From positions 19,396,041-19,460,040 of the forward strand of contig CM055093.1 of assembly GCA_029204225.1 (NCBI GenBank): a stretch of 64,000 nucleotides of DNA, in the 5' to 3' direction. Both the position numbers and the translations under genes were made by a program. This DNA is from Diphasiastrum complanatum (lineage: Eukaryota > Streptophyta > Lycopodiopsida > Lycopodiales > Lycopodiaceae). Shown here piece by piece: positions 35,101-44,693 of this stretch (its first letter is position 1; every line of letters starts with the position of its first letter). The notes under the pieces are model-generated. The model saw only the letters and a list, made by a program, of their open reading frames with translations, had not been told where the DNA came from and searched no databases.

Positions 35101-36123
35101 GATAGACTTTATAGGTCCATCATAAGATAAGAGAGAAGAGAAAAACTCCCTTTTACTAGTCATGTGTGAACTAGCACCCGAGTCAATCCACCAATGATCT
35201 TCTCCTTTGAAGCTTGTTGAAGACAATATGGACATCATGAGAGAGTCCTCATGTGAACTCTCCTCCTCCTCCTCTTTGCTCATGTTGGCTTGGCTTTGAT
35301 CTTGCTTCCTCTTGAAGCATTCCGAGGCATAATGCCCCATCTTGCTACAATAGTAGCACTTCACCTTTGATTTGTCCTTCTTGACTTTGGTGGTTGATGG
35401 AGATGCCTTTGGGGGTCCTTCTTGATCCTCAAGCTTTGTAGACTTCTTGAATGTTGATCCTTTGCCTTTGGACTTGCCTTTGCCTTTGGTGAAGAGAGCT
35501 TGGTCATCTCCACCTTGGATGGAAAGCCTATCCGTCCTCTCTTGCATTTGGCTCCTTCTTGATTCCTCGGCCATGAGTGTGCCTTGGAGTTCTTCAAGTA
35601 TGGGTAGCTTACCCATAATTGCATATCCCTGAACCAAATTGTCAAATTCAAAGCTTAGTCCATTCAATATGAGTTGAACAAGATCTTCATCCTTGATAGG
35701 GTCACCTATAAAGGCTAGCTCTTTGTTCAATTCCTTTACTCTTAGGACAAAAGTATGTGCACTCTCTCCTTTCTTTTGATAGCTTCTATAGATTTGATTC
35801 TTCAAAGCTAACATTCTAGTTTGGTTCTTGGATTCATAGACCTTTTGCAAAGTCTCCCAAGCATCTTGAGCTGAAGTGCAATCTCCTACCTCTCTTAAGA
35901 GTTCATTTGCAACATTCATTTTTATGCAATGTAGTGCAACATTGCACCTCTTGATGTATTTGGCTTTTTCTTGAGGATGAATAGGTTCACCCTCCTTACC
36001 ATTTACAATTTCCATCAGATCTTGCATGATCATGATAGATTCCATTCTAACTTTCCATATGGAATAGTTAGTTTTGTTGAGCCTTTCATTAGTATCCAAA
36101 AGATATGCATTTATAGATGCCAT
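32155..36123 (-). CDS. Intact copia gag-pol polyprotein, element C (1,322 aa)
   Basis: One uninterrupted frame encoding every copia protein. The gag (UBN2-type) occupies about residues 1-230, with TNYSIWKVRMESI near 20 and ARMLALKNQIYRSY-like wording near 105. A Lys/Gly-rich stretch precedes the CCHC knuckle CYYCSKMGHYASEC (about 255-268). The protease active site WWIDSGASSHMT is at about 308-319. The pre-integrase block includes LWHKRLGHVN and CEACALSK. Integrase carries its D,D,E triad in HSDVH (about 510), SDNGGEF (about 573) and GVAERRNRT (about 605). RT includes CKWVFKLKLNANGS, CQMDVSNAFLNG and the catalytic YVDD (about 1003). RNase H has SDSNFAGEKRDRKSTSAY and SLSSTEAEYKAL, ending near LTKPLQKTPF. 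Length and order are normal for the family. The ATG at 36121-36123 starts directly with the gag. Confidence 0.97.
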   Translation of the reverse strand: MASINAYLLDTNERLNKTNYSIWKVRMESIMIMQDLMEIVNGKEGEPIHPQEKAKYIKRCNVALHCIKMNVANELLREVGDCTSAQDAWETLQKVYESKNQTRMLALKNQIYRSYQKKGESAHTFVLRVKELNKELAFIGDPIKDEDLVQLILNGLSFEFDNLVQGYAIMGKLPILEELQGTLMAEESRRSQMQERTDRLSIQGGDDQALFTKGKGKSKGKGSTFKKSTKLEDQEGPPKASPSTTKVKKDKSKVKCYYCSKMGHYASECFKRKQDQSQANMSKEEEEESSHEDSLMMSILSSTSFKGEDHWWIDSGASSHMTSKREFFSSLLSYDGPIKSIYTANDEACKIEGVGSIPLCLGSSKKINIEGVLYIPTITKNLLSVGQMVDNGFNVDFASNECFIKKKGKIVAKGTRLGKLYKLDAFVDTNVVMLAEKSKISTFILWHKRLGHVNLGSMEAMIKEEYALGLPRSIGKEDKVCEACALSKAHKKVFPNSITKSSHPLELIHSDVHIASTKSNGGSSMFLNFIDDYSRYCWVFLISFKSQVFDTFVKFKLFVEKHHNHSIKILISDNGGEFISNEFKAFCEEEGIKKETSCPYTPQQNGVAERRNRTLCECSKALRLDACLPKSFWGESLVCANYLMNRVSCKAIEGKTPYEMLYGKKPNLNHLKVFGCICYMHVPLETRTKEDPSSTRGIMLGYASSSKGYKVYLPSLNKFVVSRDVIFDEHHMHILEEGSSAPTIKKKMAEEQDLGFEEELMEEQAPNPPITPRRSSRAKVEPSRLTYQGKGQQVEGISSTSYALSSFEEPSNVEDALNSKEWYKAMLDEYDALIENETWLLVERPQRNVIGCKWVFKLKLNANGSVNKHKARLVAKGYAQERGIDYEETFAPVAKMVTIRLIIALASHFGWILCQMDVSNAFLNGFLEEDIYMEQPQGFIKHGMENKVCHLQRSIYGLKQASRSWNSRLHCYLISLSFVQSEYDPTLYIKFDDVGIVLLLIYVDDIIISGNSVDGIEKIKIDLSLEFKMVDLGCLHFILGIEVLRGSDFIFISQVNYAQSLLKKFKMEVCKSVDTPMEQDVKVPNEDDERSFMDITLFRQLIGSLMWITITRPDLSFSVCRLSQSMQKPLNIHWKKAKRILRYISGTLDFGILYRGDVINLHAFSDSNFAGEKRDRKSTSAYSTFIGEGVVSWLSKKQETISLSSTEAEYKALTTTTKEVLWIKRLLVELKIMDSEEAPIIYNDNISAQHLASNPIFHARSKHIEICHHFVREMVQAKEIALEHVPSNECVADLLTKPLQKTPFMKFRSSLGVISKAMIEPS

Positions 36124-36921
36124 CTAGTCTCCTAATCAAGGACTTGACACAAATGAAGGTTACTTCTATTGATTTGATTGAAGGTCTACCTTATCCCACT
36201 TCTTAGGGACCTGAAAATATCAGTAATAGACTTCCTATAAAGATCTAAGAATGATCTCTAACAAAATCAAATCATAGAATACTAGAAACAATGCACTTGC
36301 TTGATTGAAGTAGACAATACTAGTAGAATTGCCCCTCTTTCTATAAAGAACATTAAAGCTTCCAAATGATCTGATCAAGAGTGAATTTCAGCAACCTAAT
36401 ATACTTTCAAAATCACTTGTAAAAGATCTAAATGGAACTTAATGAGGATGCAATACAATCTACTATCCAATCACAAGCAAAAAATGATCAAAATTGATGA
36501 AAAATTGATCTAATTTGGTGCATAAGTCAAGCAATGGTTGGACTGAACCTAAATCACTTTAGGAGGTGTTTACTACACCTTAGAACAGCCTTGAAGAGTC
36601 CCCAAAACTCTGATCTTCCCTCTCCTTGAATGCTAGAAAGCCTCCTCTATGAAATCACCTCCAAAACTTGCTTAGAAATCAATGCTTGGAGCAAGCAAAA
36701 CTTGCTATCTTGGTAATGTGAATTGAATTCAACTTTGCCTCTGGTTTTAGACACCTAAACACCTGCAAATGAAGTCACACAACACCAATCTCCAATGTAT
36801 TTGACTCACTTTGAGTTCTAGAATCAATACTAGATGCTAAGATCCAATCTACACAAGATTTAGATCAAAAATTGTGATCAAATTGAATGAAAACCAAGGA
36901 TTTAGCTCATTTCAGCCTTTA
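36124..36921 (-). other. 5' untranslated leader of element C
   Basis: About 800 bases between primer site and gag start, with no significant frame, as in many copia elements. No packaging motif can be called by eye. Confidence 0.8.
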
Positions 36922-36934
36922 GGATCTGATACCA
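36922..36934 (-). promoter_or_regulatory. Primer-binding site of element C
   Basis: The minus strand reads TGGTATCAGATCC, which matches the initiator-Met tRNA complement except for one base (canonical TGGTATCAGAGCC). It directly adjoins the 5' LTR. Confidence 0.92.
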
Positions 36935-37615
36935 TTTAAAAATTACAGCAAATAAGGATCCTAAAACACTTGAAATGATGAGGGAAACAATAGATTATGA
37001 TTTCATAAGATTAGCACAAGTTGAACCATCAAAATCCATAAAAAATCTATGCTTGAACCTCACTAAATGGCCCAAATCCTTGAAGAAGGCTTCACACGTG
37101 TGAAAGTACGGCCTCCCACAGTCTGAGTACTTTACACCAGACCTACATTCAATCCTATAATCATTAGTAATCACAAGTACTCAAACAATTATGACATAGA
37201 GAGCAATTGCACCATTATGAGAGAAAAAACATGAAATTGCTTGATTGATTTTGGTGAGATATCATCACCTATATATACATGATCCATCACGGTTTTGGGC
37301 AGGTATGAGTAGCCCTAAACCTATCCCTAATGCTAATTTTGGTGGATCTTTCATCCCTACCAAGTTAGGGTTGGAATCTTGGAGATCCCTCAACAATGCA
37401 AAAATTACCAAAAATAGCTCCTATTTTTTCTCCCTTGTATCTAAGCATAATTTGGACTCATTCCAAAGGTTCTAACACTTAGGTCTACTTGAGAACATCC
37501 TTATGAATGGAATCCTATGCTATTTGGCACGTGTGACAAGCCACATCATGACCATCTAACTATTTACAAGTCATATGACCAAAACTAGTCAAGCTAGAAT
37601 TGTGAATTTTTAACA
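36935..37615 (-). repeat. 5' LTR of element C (681 bp)
   Basis: Differs from the 3' LTR by AA versus CA at the inner end, one A/C substitution and one single-base deletion (GAC versus GAAC). The palindrome TTCACACGTGTGAA is at 37091-37104. Confidence 0.95.
37270..37277 (-). promoter_or_regulatory. LTR promoter TATA box
   Basis: TATATATA about 340 bases into the 5' LTR in the direction of transcription. Transcription of element C would start some 30 bases downstream on the minus strand, near 37240. Inferred from position. Confidence 0.6.
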
Positions 37616-37820
37616 ACTCCAAGGTCGTGGTGCCTCCCCTTTATCTATCATTACGGCTTATTATCGTCAACGAGTTTTGATGACTTTACAATGCACTCAG
37701 GAACTTGCAATACTTCGACGTGCCGTAGTTGCAGGAACGGCTGCTTCACAGCTTCCTGCACTACCTAAACTTCGAACTGTCTTAACTAGCGACTTACACC
37801 AAGCAGTAGGCTTTATGTAG
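37616..37820 (+). pseudogene. Coding-like fragment F, right half
   Basis: Continuation of 31340-31458 after element C: QGRGASPLSIITAYYRQRVL, MTLQCTQELAILRRAVVAG and KLRTVLTSDLHQAVGFM, then TAG. It starts with the ACTCC target duplication. The open frame across the junction shows the fragment was in one piece when C inserted. Identity unknown. Confidence 0.55.
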
Positions 37821-39424
37821 ATACTCTGCGAGATTGTTGCTTTGTTATACTTGTACAGTATCTCAATTCGCCTTATGGCCTTTACGCTTTTTACATGCAT
37901 TCCTTTGTACTCTGATGGGTTTTTCCATCTTTTATTAATAAAAACAGGAAATCCATACCTACATTACCGATTTAAAGACAAAAATCTGAAAACCTGTTAA
38001 TAACTTCTTGGACCAATTCTATATTTGTTCGGATGATTGGTCTGGCTGATAATTACAATTGTAAAACCAATTCAAGATTTGTGAACTAACCGTTTGCCGT
38101 AGGTTTAGCATTTGTTTGACGAGTTAAAAAAGCCTGACATTTACAAAGCCAGTTTTGTTGCATGTGGGGAAGTCACTGAACCTGTATCTCTTCTTGAAAT
38201 GCTCTAGTAATTATAACCATCTAATTGCTAAACAAGAACTAGATTTGCAATTAGTTGTCTTTGCTATTATGAATTTATAACAAACTAGGTAAAAGCCTAT
38301 TGATTGAGGGAAATTCTAATAGCCCATTTAGCTTTCTGAAAGTTATGGCTTTTTATAGAGGAATGGTTCTTGTCCAGTTCAAGGTTCCCTATGCTATCTG
38401 AAAGTTGTCTTACCGATTGCCATTGAAAGTGTTTGTGATCATGAATGCCTTATTTTCGACTCCATGCTCAATGGTGTGTGGTATAGACTGACTTCCATTA
38501 GCATTCCCTTAGAATGATAGCCTATTTGGCATTTATACTCCTTCATTGATGTGTCTGCCGGAAGGAGCATGAGCTCCTTTGGCATTCTTGTTTATTGTTT
38601 GAAAGTATTTTCAAACGGTTTTGCTTAGTTCCATTAACTTGCACAGCCAAAAGCTCGTTTGACCCAAATTGTTCATGAAGGTTTGAATGCCTCATGGCAA
38701 TCGGAGCCTCTTTTGTATCAATTTTATGAGTGACTCTCGAGGTCTTTTTGGATAAGGCTTGAGCACCGAAAATTGTGAGGCTTGTTTGAAGTAGTGGTTT
38801 GTGCAAGTAAGGTCATTGGGCATTGTACTAAGAACTAGACCAATACTGGACGTGTTGGAGATTCCTTTAAGAAAAAATATTGATTGATTGAAAAAAATAT
38901 AATCATGATTCCCTCGCGCCTAGTGCGACGAGGAATTTTATTCTATGATGAGAATGATTGTCAAGCCATAGAAAATCTGTAAAGAAATTTATGTCTTGTA
39001 GAATCACCCATACATGAAATTTCTAATGACTATATAAAACTCAATGATTCAATTGAGGAATCAGAAACATTAGTAGAATCCACAAAAAAATTACTATTTC
39101 TTCATGAATAAAAATGGGATTTAGTGGTGTGCGACTTTCTTGAAAATTTGAGTGAAGAATCTTTTGAAATATCACCCTTTCACATCGATCCTAAACAGAT
39201 GATTCAAATCAATGTGATTAGTTTGTGTAGAGCAAGGGGGAGACTTCATTTATGATGTTAAAGAGAATGCGACATTACAAATCAATTATTTTGTGACTAT
39301 TAACCATAGACTAACTGTAATTCAAAATCCAATACTTGAAGTTGATGAAATACTCGCAAGATTTGGTATTGTATCAAATGGCAATTAGGAACAATCCATT
39401 ACGAAGGACGTAAGTGTCAATACA
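37821..39424 (+). other. Intergenic; one coding-like remnant
   Basis: Mostly AT-rich DNA without a recognised gene. Around 38900-39230 the plus strand has a coding texture with stops (LVESPIHEISNDYIKLNDSI, FLENLSEESFEISPFHIDPK). It leads toward the open frame at 39425, and the two may belong to one decayed gene of unknown family. Confidence 0.3.
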
Positions 39425-39868
39425 TTGATTGAAATGGTGAACAAGTCTACCCAAAGTCTTGAAATGGATGATCAAAATCTTGTCGAAAATGTATTAGAAT
39501 TGGGCCATCGATCCCCTAATGAACATCTTGATCACGTTAAAAGTGTTCCCAACTTTGATGAGTTGGAGTACGATGTTGAAAAATCAGGAGCTAAACCTAA
39601 TTGTAATATTGTGCAACTTTCATTAGTTGTTGGCGACTCCCTTTGTGTTAGACCAAAGCTTGTTTACCTATTGAAGATCGATCATTATGATGGAGAGAGA
39701 GGTGATAAAGCTGATTTCTTTATACAAAAATTTGTGAACTTCTCTTTCCTAGATGGTTTTTCACAACCCAGTGATTGGAAGCTCTTGTTGCATGAAAGGC
39801 AAGGTGTAGTTGTCTTTGATGCCATCGTCGTCTTCTTAGCGACTTCGTTTGTACATGTCCTCCGATGA
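39425..39868 (+). CDS. Unrecognised 147-codon open frame, probably a relic
   Basis: Reads MIEMVNKSTQSLEMDDQNLV and, later, HVKSVPNFDELEYDVEKSGA and DKADFFIQKFVNFSFLDGFS. Acidic and without cysteines in any pattern I know. Its 3' end overlaps the start of the Helitron remnant in another frame. It may be the tail of a retroelement spacer protein or of a gene into which the Helitron inserted. No promoter or splice evidence was found. Confidence 0.25.
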   Translation: MIEMVNKSTQSLEMDDQNLVENVLELGHRSPNEHLDHVKSVPNFDELEYDVEKSGAKPNCNIVQLSLVVGDSLCVRPKLVYLLKIDHYDGERGDKADFFIQKFVNFSFLDGFSQPSDWKLLLHERQGVVVFDAIVVFLATSFVHVLR

Positions 39869-42800
39869 CTCGGGAGCTCATTTTAGGAAGAAAATTTGGA
39901 GTTATAATAACTCATTGGCATTCGCATCTCTTGGGGTGAATCTGGATAGATCTACCTCCAACTCCGTAGGCGGCGCGTACACGTTTCGAGTGTCTGAGTG
40001 GTTGTACCATCACATTGGTGGTTTGTTGCCATCAAATAGACCTTCCTTTTCACAAATTTGTTTCATGGATGGTGATGATTTGCAGGTGGTTCAGAGATTA
40101 TCTTTAAACCTCGAGCTTAGTGTGATGTTCTCTCTGTCTTACAAAGCATGATGATGGATGTGAGTCCATTTGCACAACGTTTTAAGAATGTTACGCGGAT
40201 CATGTGGAAAAATGTCACAAAGGATATTCGTCTCCGCATAGTATCAGATTGTTCACATAGTAGGGTGAGCAAGTAATTCAATGCTCCCACGAGCAATGAG
40301 ATTGTGGTGCTTATGCCTTAAGACGAGACTCCGAGTGATGGAATGTGTGACATCATATTGTATTTCATTCAGAATGGTCTGTAGTTCATCACACAACATC
40401 ATTCATCATATGATACATTGCATTCTGTACTCTTATTTCCATTTGGTACCGATGGGTGGTATCCGAGGACCCCACATGTGCACGTCAGAGATGACGCACG
40501 TGCCAATGATGATGTCCATAACGGTGCACTTTTTGATGCCTTTGAAGAGCATTTAGAGGGTAGTCACAAAGCTGTTATCATTTACAGGTTCGTAAAGAGC
40601 ATGTTTCACCGATCCATTTGGGTGGAAGGCTGTTGCAAGAGTACACATGTGACATGATGGCAAAGATGGTGCAAACTAACATGAACTACTACTACAATAA
40701 TCAACAGAGTTTCTGTAGAAAAATTTGTAGTGGTATTGTTGATGTTGTGGGAGCTCATTCTTCTAGCGACATAGAAACACGAGTAGTGCTTTCATCTTCA
40801 TACATCGGTTTACCACATCATATGCATCAGCAATACCAGGATGCTACGGTTGTCGTTAGGGAGTTGGGTTCTCCTAATCTGTTTATCATGATGACGGCGA
40901 ACCCAAATAGGTTGGAGGTGAGGAGAGAGTTGTGATTCCAGCAGAGAGTTGCAGATAGGCCTAATTTGGTATCGAGGGTTTTTAGCATGAAACTTCAGCA
41001 TTTGATTGACCTATTGAAGAACGATGGTATTTTTGGGCACATTATAGGGAGGCTACATGTCATGGAAACAAAAGTGGTGATTCGGAGGCTCGAGAGTTGT
41101 TGTACCAGGACTTGTCGAGGCAGTATTGGTACAACAAGAGAACGTGTAGGTGGATCCGTCGAATCAACATGCAGTTGCATGTATTTTGTGCACCCCTCCG
41201 AAGGGGAGAGGTTCTATATGTGAGTTTTTTTGGCTCATGTCAAAGGTCCAACCAACTTTGAGGACTTGCACATGGCTAACGATGAGTTGTTTCAGTCATT
41301 CAGAGATGCTTGCAGACACAGGCTTATGATAAATGACGTGAATGAATGGAGTGACTGCTTGTGTGAGGCGGTGTCATGGGGCACTCCATCGTAGCTTCGT
41401 CTCATGTTCACTGTGATTCTTTTGACATGTGCCTCTTCCACCCGTTGGAGCCCTGGAGGAGCATAGAGCTGTATTTAATTGAGGATTATGTGCATGAATT
41501 GGGATAGCTAATAACGTGTGAGACTATTTCTGTGAGTCAAGTTTTAGTAGACAGAGTTTTTCTTGATGTGGAGTCGCACATGCAGACAATTGGAAAGTCA
41601 TTGGTGAATTTTAAGTTTAGGGTCCCAGATATCAATTTTGCTTCATCTCCATTGTTTCGCGAGGAGATATTTTTCAATGAGACCCTTTTAGAGGTAGAGG
41701 CTGACATCGAGAGATTGCACGTGGATCAGCGCGTGATTTTCAACTGTGTAGTACGAGAGCATGTTGTGCAGAGAGTGGGTGGAGTGTTTTTTGTGGATGG
41801 CTCGGGTGGTACGGGTAAGACGTTTCTCTATAGTGTCATGTTGTCGTACGTGCGTGCACAAGGTTGGATAGCATTGGCAGTTGCATCATCAGGGAATGAT
41901 GCATTGTTAATGAAAGATGGTAGGATAGCGCACTCTAGATTTAAAAAAAAAAATTCTCCAATGAAATTGAATGAGAGCTCAACATGCAACATCTCGAAAT
42001 AGTCTCTATTAAGTAAACTTTTGATGGCATGTTGACTCATTATTTGGGACGAGGCTCCCATGGTACATATGTATGTCATCGAGTTTGTGGATCGGTCTCT
42101 ACAAGACATATTGGGTATTGATACTAGGAGTTCAGATCATTTTTTGTGGTGATTTTCATCAGGTGCTCCTGGTGATACGACGAGGTAGTCATGCATAGAT
42201 TGTGAGTGCTTCACTAAAGAGTTTGCGTTTGTGGAAATATATGGAGGTGCACAAACTGTCAACGAACATGCTCGTTATGGGTGTGGAGGGAGCCGATAAG
42301 AACGAGCAATCTGGTTCGTAGAGTATTAGAGATGATTGTGAGCCCACATTTGTGCAGCGTGGTTTGGATTTGATTTCTTTGCCAGAGTGTATGTGCCTAA
42401 GGACGCGGGATGTGTGTGAATTGATTTCCTTCACTTTTCCCATATTGCACGACGTTACATGGATGTTGATTTTTTAAGAAGCCGTGAACAAAAACATGGA
42501 TGAGATCAATTCGAAAGTGGGTAGACAAGTCGTAGACGCATAGGGTAGTTACAGGCATGAATATTGGGAGTAGAGTCCTCATTCCACAAATCTCTTTAGT
42601 GTCGAGCACTTCAGACTTGCCGTTTGAATTACAGTGAGTACAACTTTCTATTAGAGCGGCTTTCGCCATGACAATAAACAAGGCGTAGGGACAGACTATG
42701 GAGACTATTGGATTGTACTTGCCACGTCCCGTATTTAGTCATGGTCAGTTGTATGTCGCATTATTGAGAGTGCAAAATATCGGAAGTGTCCGAGTGTTGA

Positions 42801-42883
42801 TTATTGATACTGATGGCCGATTTATAGATGTGGCAGGAGTGACGAGGTGCACTCAAAACATTGTGTATTCTAAAGTGTTGTAG
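39869..42883 (+). pseudogene. Helitron Rep/Pif1-helicase remnant
   Basis: Blocks appear in Helitron order over 3 kb in different frames. FRKKIWSYNNSLAFASLGVN and AYTFRVSEWLYHHIGGLLP (39870-40060) are the N-terminal region, followed by YDTLHSVLLFPFGTDGWYP (about 40410-40470). The Rep region carries VVLSSSYIGLPHHMHQQYQD and LFIMMTANPNRLEVRREL (40780-40935), VSRVFSMKLQHLIDLL and GHIIGRLHVME; the HUH residues expected next are lost. CMYFVHPSEGERFYM is at about 41180-41220, then EDLHMANDELFQSFRDACRH. The helicase carries Walker A in DGSGGTGKTFLYSVM (about 41800), Walker B IIWDEAPM (about 42040) and motif VI GLYLPRPVFSHGQLYVAL (about 42705). Stops and frameshifts are numerous. Helitron ends (5' TC, 3' hairpin-CTRR) were not identified. 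Confidence 0.9.
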
Positions 42884-42894
42884 TATTTGTTTTG

Positions 42895-43175
42895 GAATAA
42901 GGATTAGTGTTAGGGTTAGGGTTACATTAGAGTTAGGGTTTGAATTAGAGTACAATAAGAATTAGACTAGAGCCATGGTTTCAGTTAGGGTTTACATTGG
43001 CATAAAGTGCTAAATAAAATAGGGTTAGGGTTACATCAAGGTTAGTGTTAGATAGAACAGGGTTAGAGTTATATTAGAGTTAGGGTTAGGGTTAGAGTTA
43101 AGGTTAGAGTGGCAATATGTAATAGATAGAGCAAGGTTAGGGTTACATTAGAATTTAGGATTAGAGTTAGGATAC
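42895..43175 (+). repeat. Degenerate telomere-like repeat tract
   Basis: Many copies of GTTAGGGTT and related GTTAGAGTT/GGTTAGTG variants, interspersed with TACATTAGAGTTAGG units. The unit resembles TTAGGG or plant TTTAGGG but spacing is irregular, so this is an interstitial or decayed tract and not a chromosome end. Confidence 0.8.
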
Positions 43176-43317
43176 ACAAATTGCTGCTACCCACAAAAAT
43201 ATGGTTGTCGGCAAGGTTTAGGTTAAGTATTGTAGGATAAGAGTGAAGGTTAGGTTAGTTTGTAGATTTTAGAATTATTGTCGGAGATTATGTTTGGACT
43301 TTTAAAGCATGCCTTTT

Positions 43318-43570
43318 ATGTATGTATGCGTGTATATGTATGCATGTATGTGTATGTGTGTATGTATAAATGTGCTTTTATGTGTATATGTATGTATGTG
43401 TATGTCTATGTATCTGCATATATGTATTTGTATGTATGTATATATATATCTATATATGTATGTGTGTATATATGTATATGTACGGGTGTGTGTATGTATG
43501 TGTATGTATGGGTGTGTATATGTATGTATGTACATATGTATGGGTGTGTATAAATGTATATATGTACATT
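43318..43570. repeat. Compound (TATG)n/(TG)n microsatellite
   Basis: About 250 bases built from TATG, TGTA and TATA units. All frames are Tyr/Met/Cys-Val or His-Thr artefacts. Confidence 0.95.
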
Positions 43571-44690
43571 CAAATAAACGTAAATGTTTTTTTGGCAGTT
43601 GGTGAATATTATTGTTTGTCTGACATAGGCTTTGCCACACCTTCCACCTGGGAGAATGTAACCTTCAAATTTGGAGAGGCTCTTATTGTTGCAAGCATTT
43701 AGATGTAGGTATCTGCAACCGTACACAATCTTGTTAAATGCCAAAGTTTAAAATTTGTGTATAACTGTAGAGGCCTACAGTGAAAATCATAAACCAATTA
43801 GAGCCTATCCCAATTTGAAGGTTTTGCATCCTCGGAAAGTTGTAGCATAGCTCGTGTCACACAACAAACAGACGTAGTTTGGGAGTGGACTGCAAGGAAG
43901 GTTTGTTGGGATCTATGGGTGCACCTTATTTAATGACAAACTCTGAACATTGAATCCAGTCAACAAGCATGTTAGCTTCTTATGTCAATAATATTGGTGA
44001 GTCATTTGTTGTTTTGACCAAATACATTGCATAGTTTAGGGTTTATGAATGTAAATTTCATTTGCTCTTAGATGTAGATTTGCTACTTAGTAATCTAAGA
44101 TATGTTTATAGGAATGGCAGCACTATTAGTGTGTCTGCCTTAGAGGCAACGTTAGATAGCCTGGTGTATAGCCAAGTAATGGTATTAGATTAAAGTGATG
44201 ACATTTCTACGATGTTTTGAAACTGCTTGAAAATTTGAATTTCATAATGTACACGAGTGAATTTGGATATTTTTTTGTGTATGATATATTTCAAAATTTT
44301 GTAAAACCTATTCTTTGTCCAAGATTTTGACAAACTGAAGGCACAAATGTACACACACATAAACAAACACACTTGCATGCACACAAACATGAACATACAA
44401 TTGTAAACATATTGAATATGCACACACATACATATGCATATTTATATATGTCTCCCTGACATTCCTTTCAAAGTTATTAGTAAATGGAACATGATAATAT
44501 TATTTTGAAGGGGGTGATCATGGGGAGGGTTAGATTTTAAAGAGTTGAATCATTATATTTCCCATGCATTGAATCTTTTTATTTGGGATTGTATCACTGC
44601 ATTAGTTTATAGAGGAAAAATTAATTGCCACAAACTTTCTTTAGGTTTGTACTTACAGATAAACTATTGACATGAAGACATTCTTATTTA
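43571..44690. other. Intergenic, no gene recognised
   Basis: AT-rich DNA with a small CA-rich patch (about 44345-44430). No coding or element signature was found. Confidence 0.5.
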
Positions 44691-44693
44691 CAT

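Larger units (their letters stand above)
31459..37615 (-). mobile_element. Complete Ty1/copia retrotransposon, element C
   Basis: A full element of 6,157 bp, transcribed from the minus strand. The 5' LTR is 36935-37615, the primer site 36922-36934, the polyprotein 36123-32155, the polypurine tract about 32141-32149 and the 3' LTR 31459-32140. The 5-bp target duplication ACTCC flanks it exactly (31454-31458 and 37616-37620). The LTRs differ at only three positions that I can find (two substitutions, one single-base indel). With an intact polyprotein this indicates a very recent insertion, probably still competent or recently so. It lies in fragment F. Confidence 0.96.

Noticed and set aside
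42895-43175. A true chromosome end
   Set aside because: The repeats are irregular and degenerate, and ordinary sequence continues for more than 20 kb on both sides.
43278-43744. Tyr/Met/Cys-rich and His/Thr-rich frames on both strands
   Set aside because: All derive from the TATG/TGTA microsatellite.
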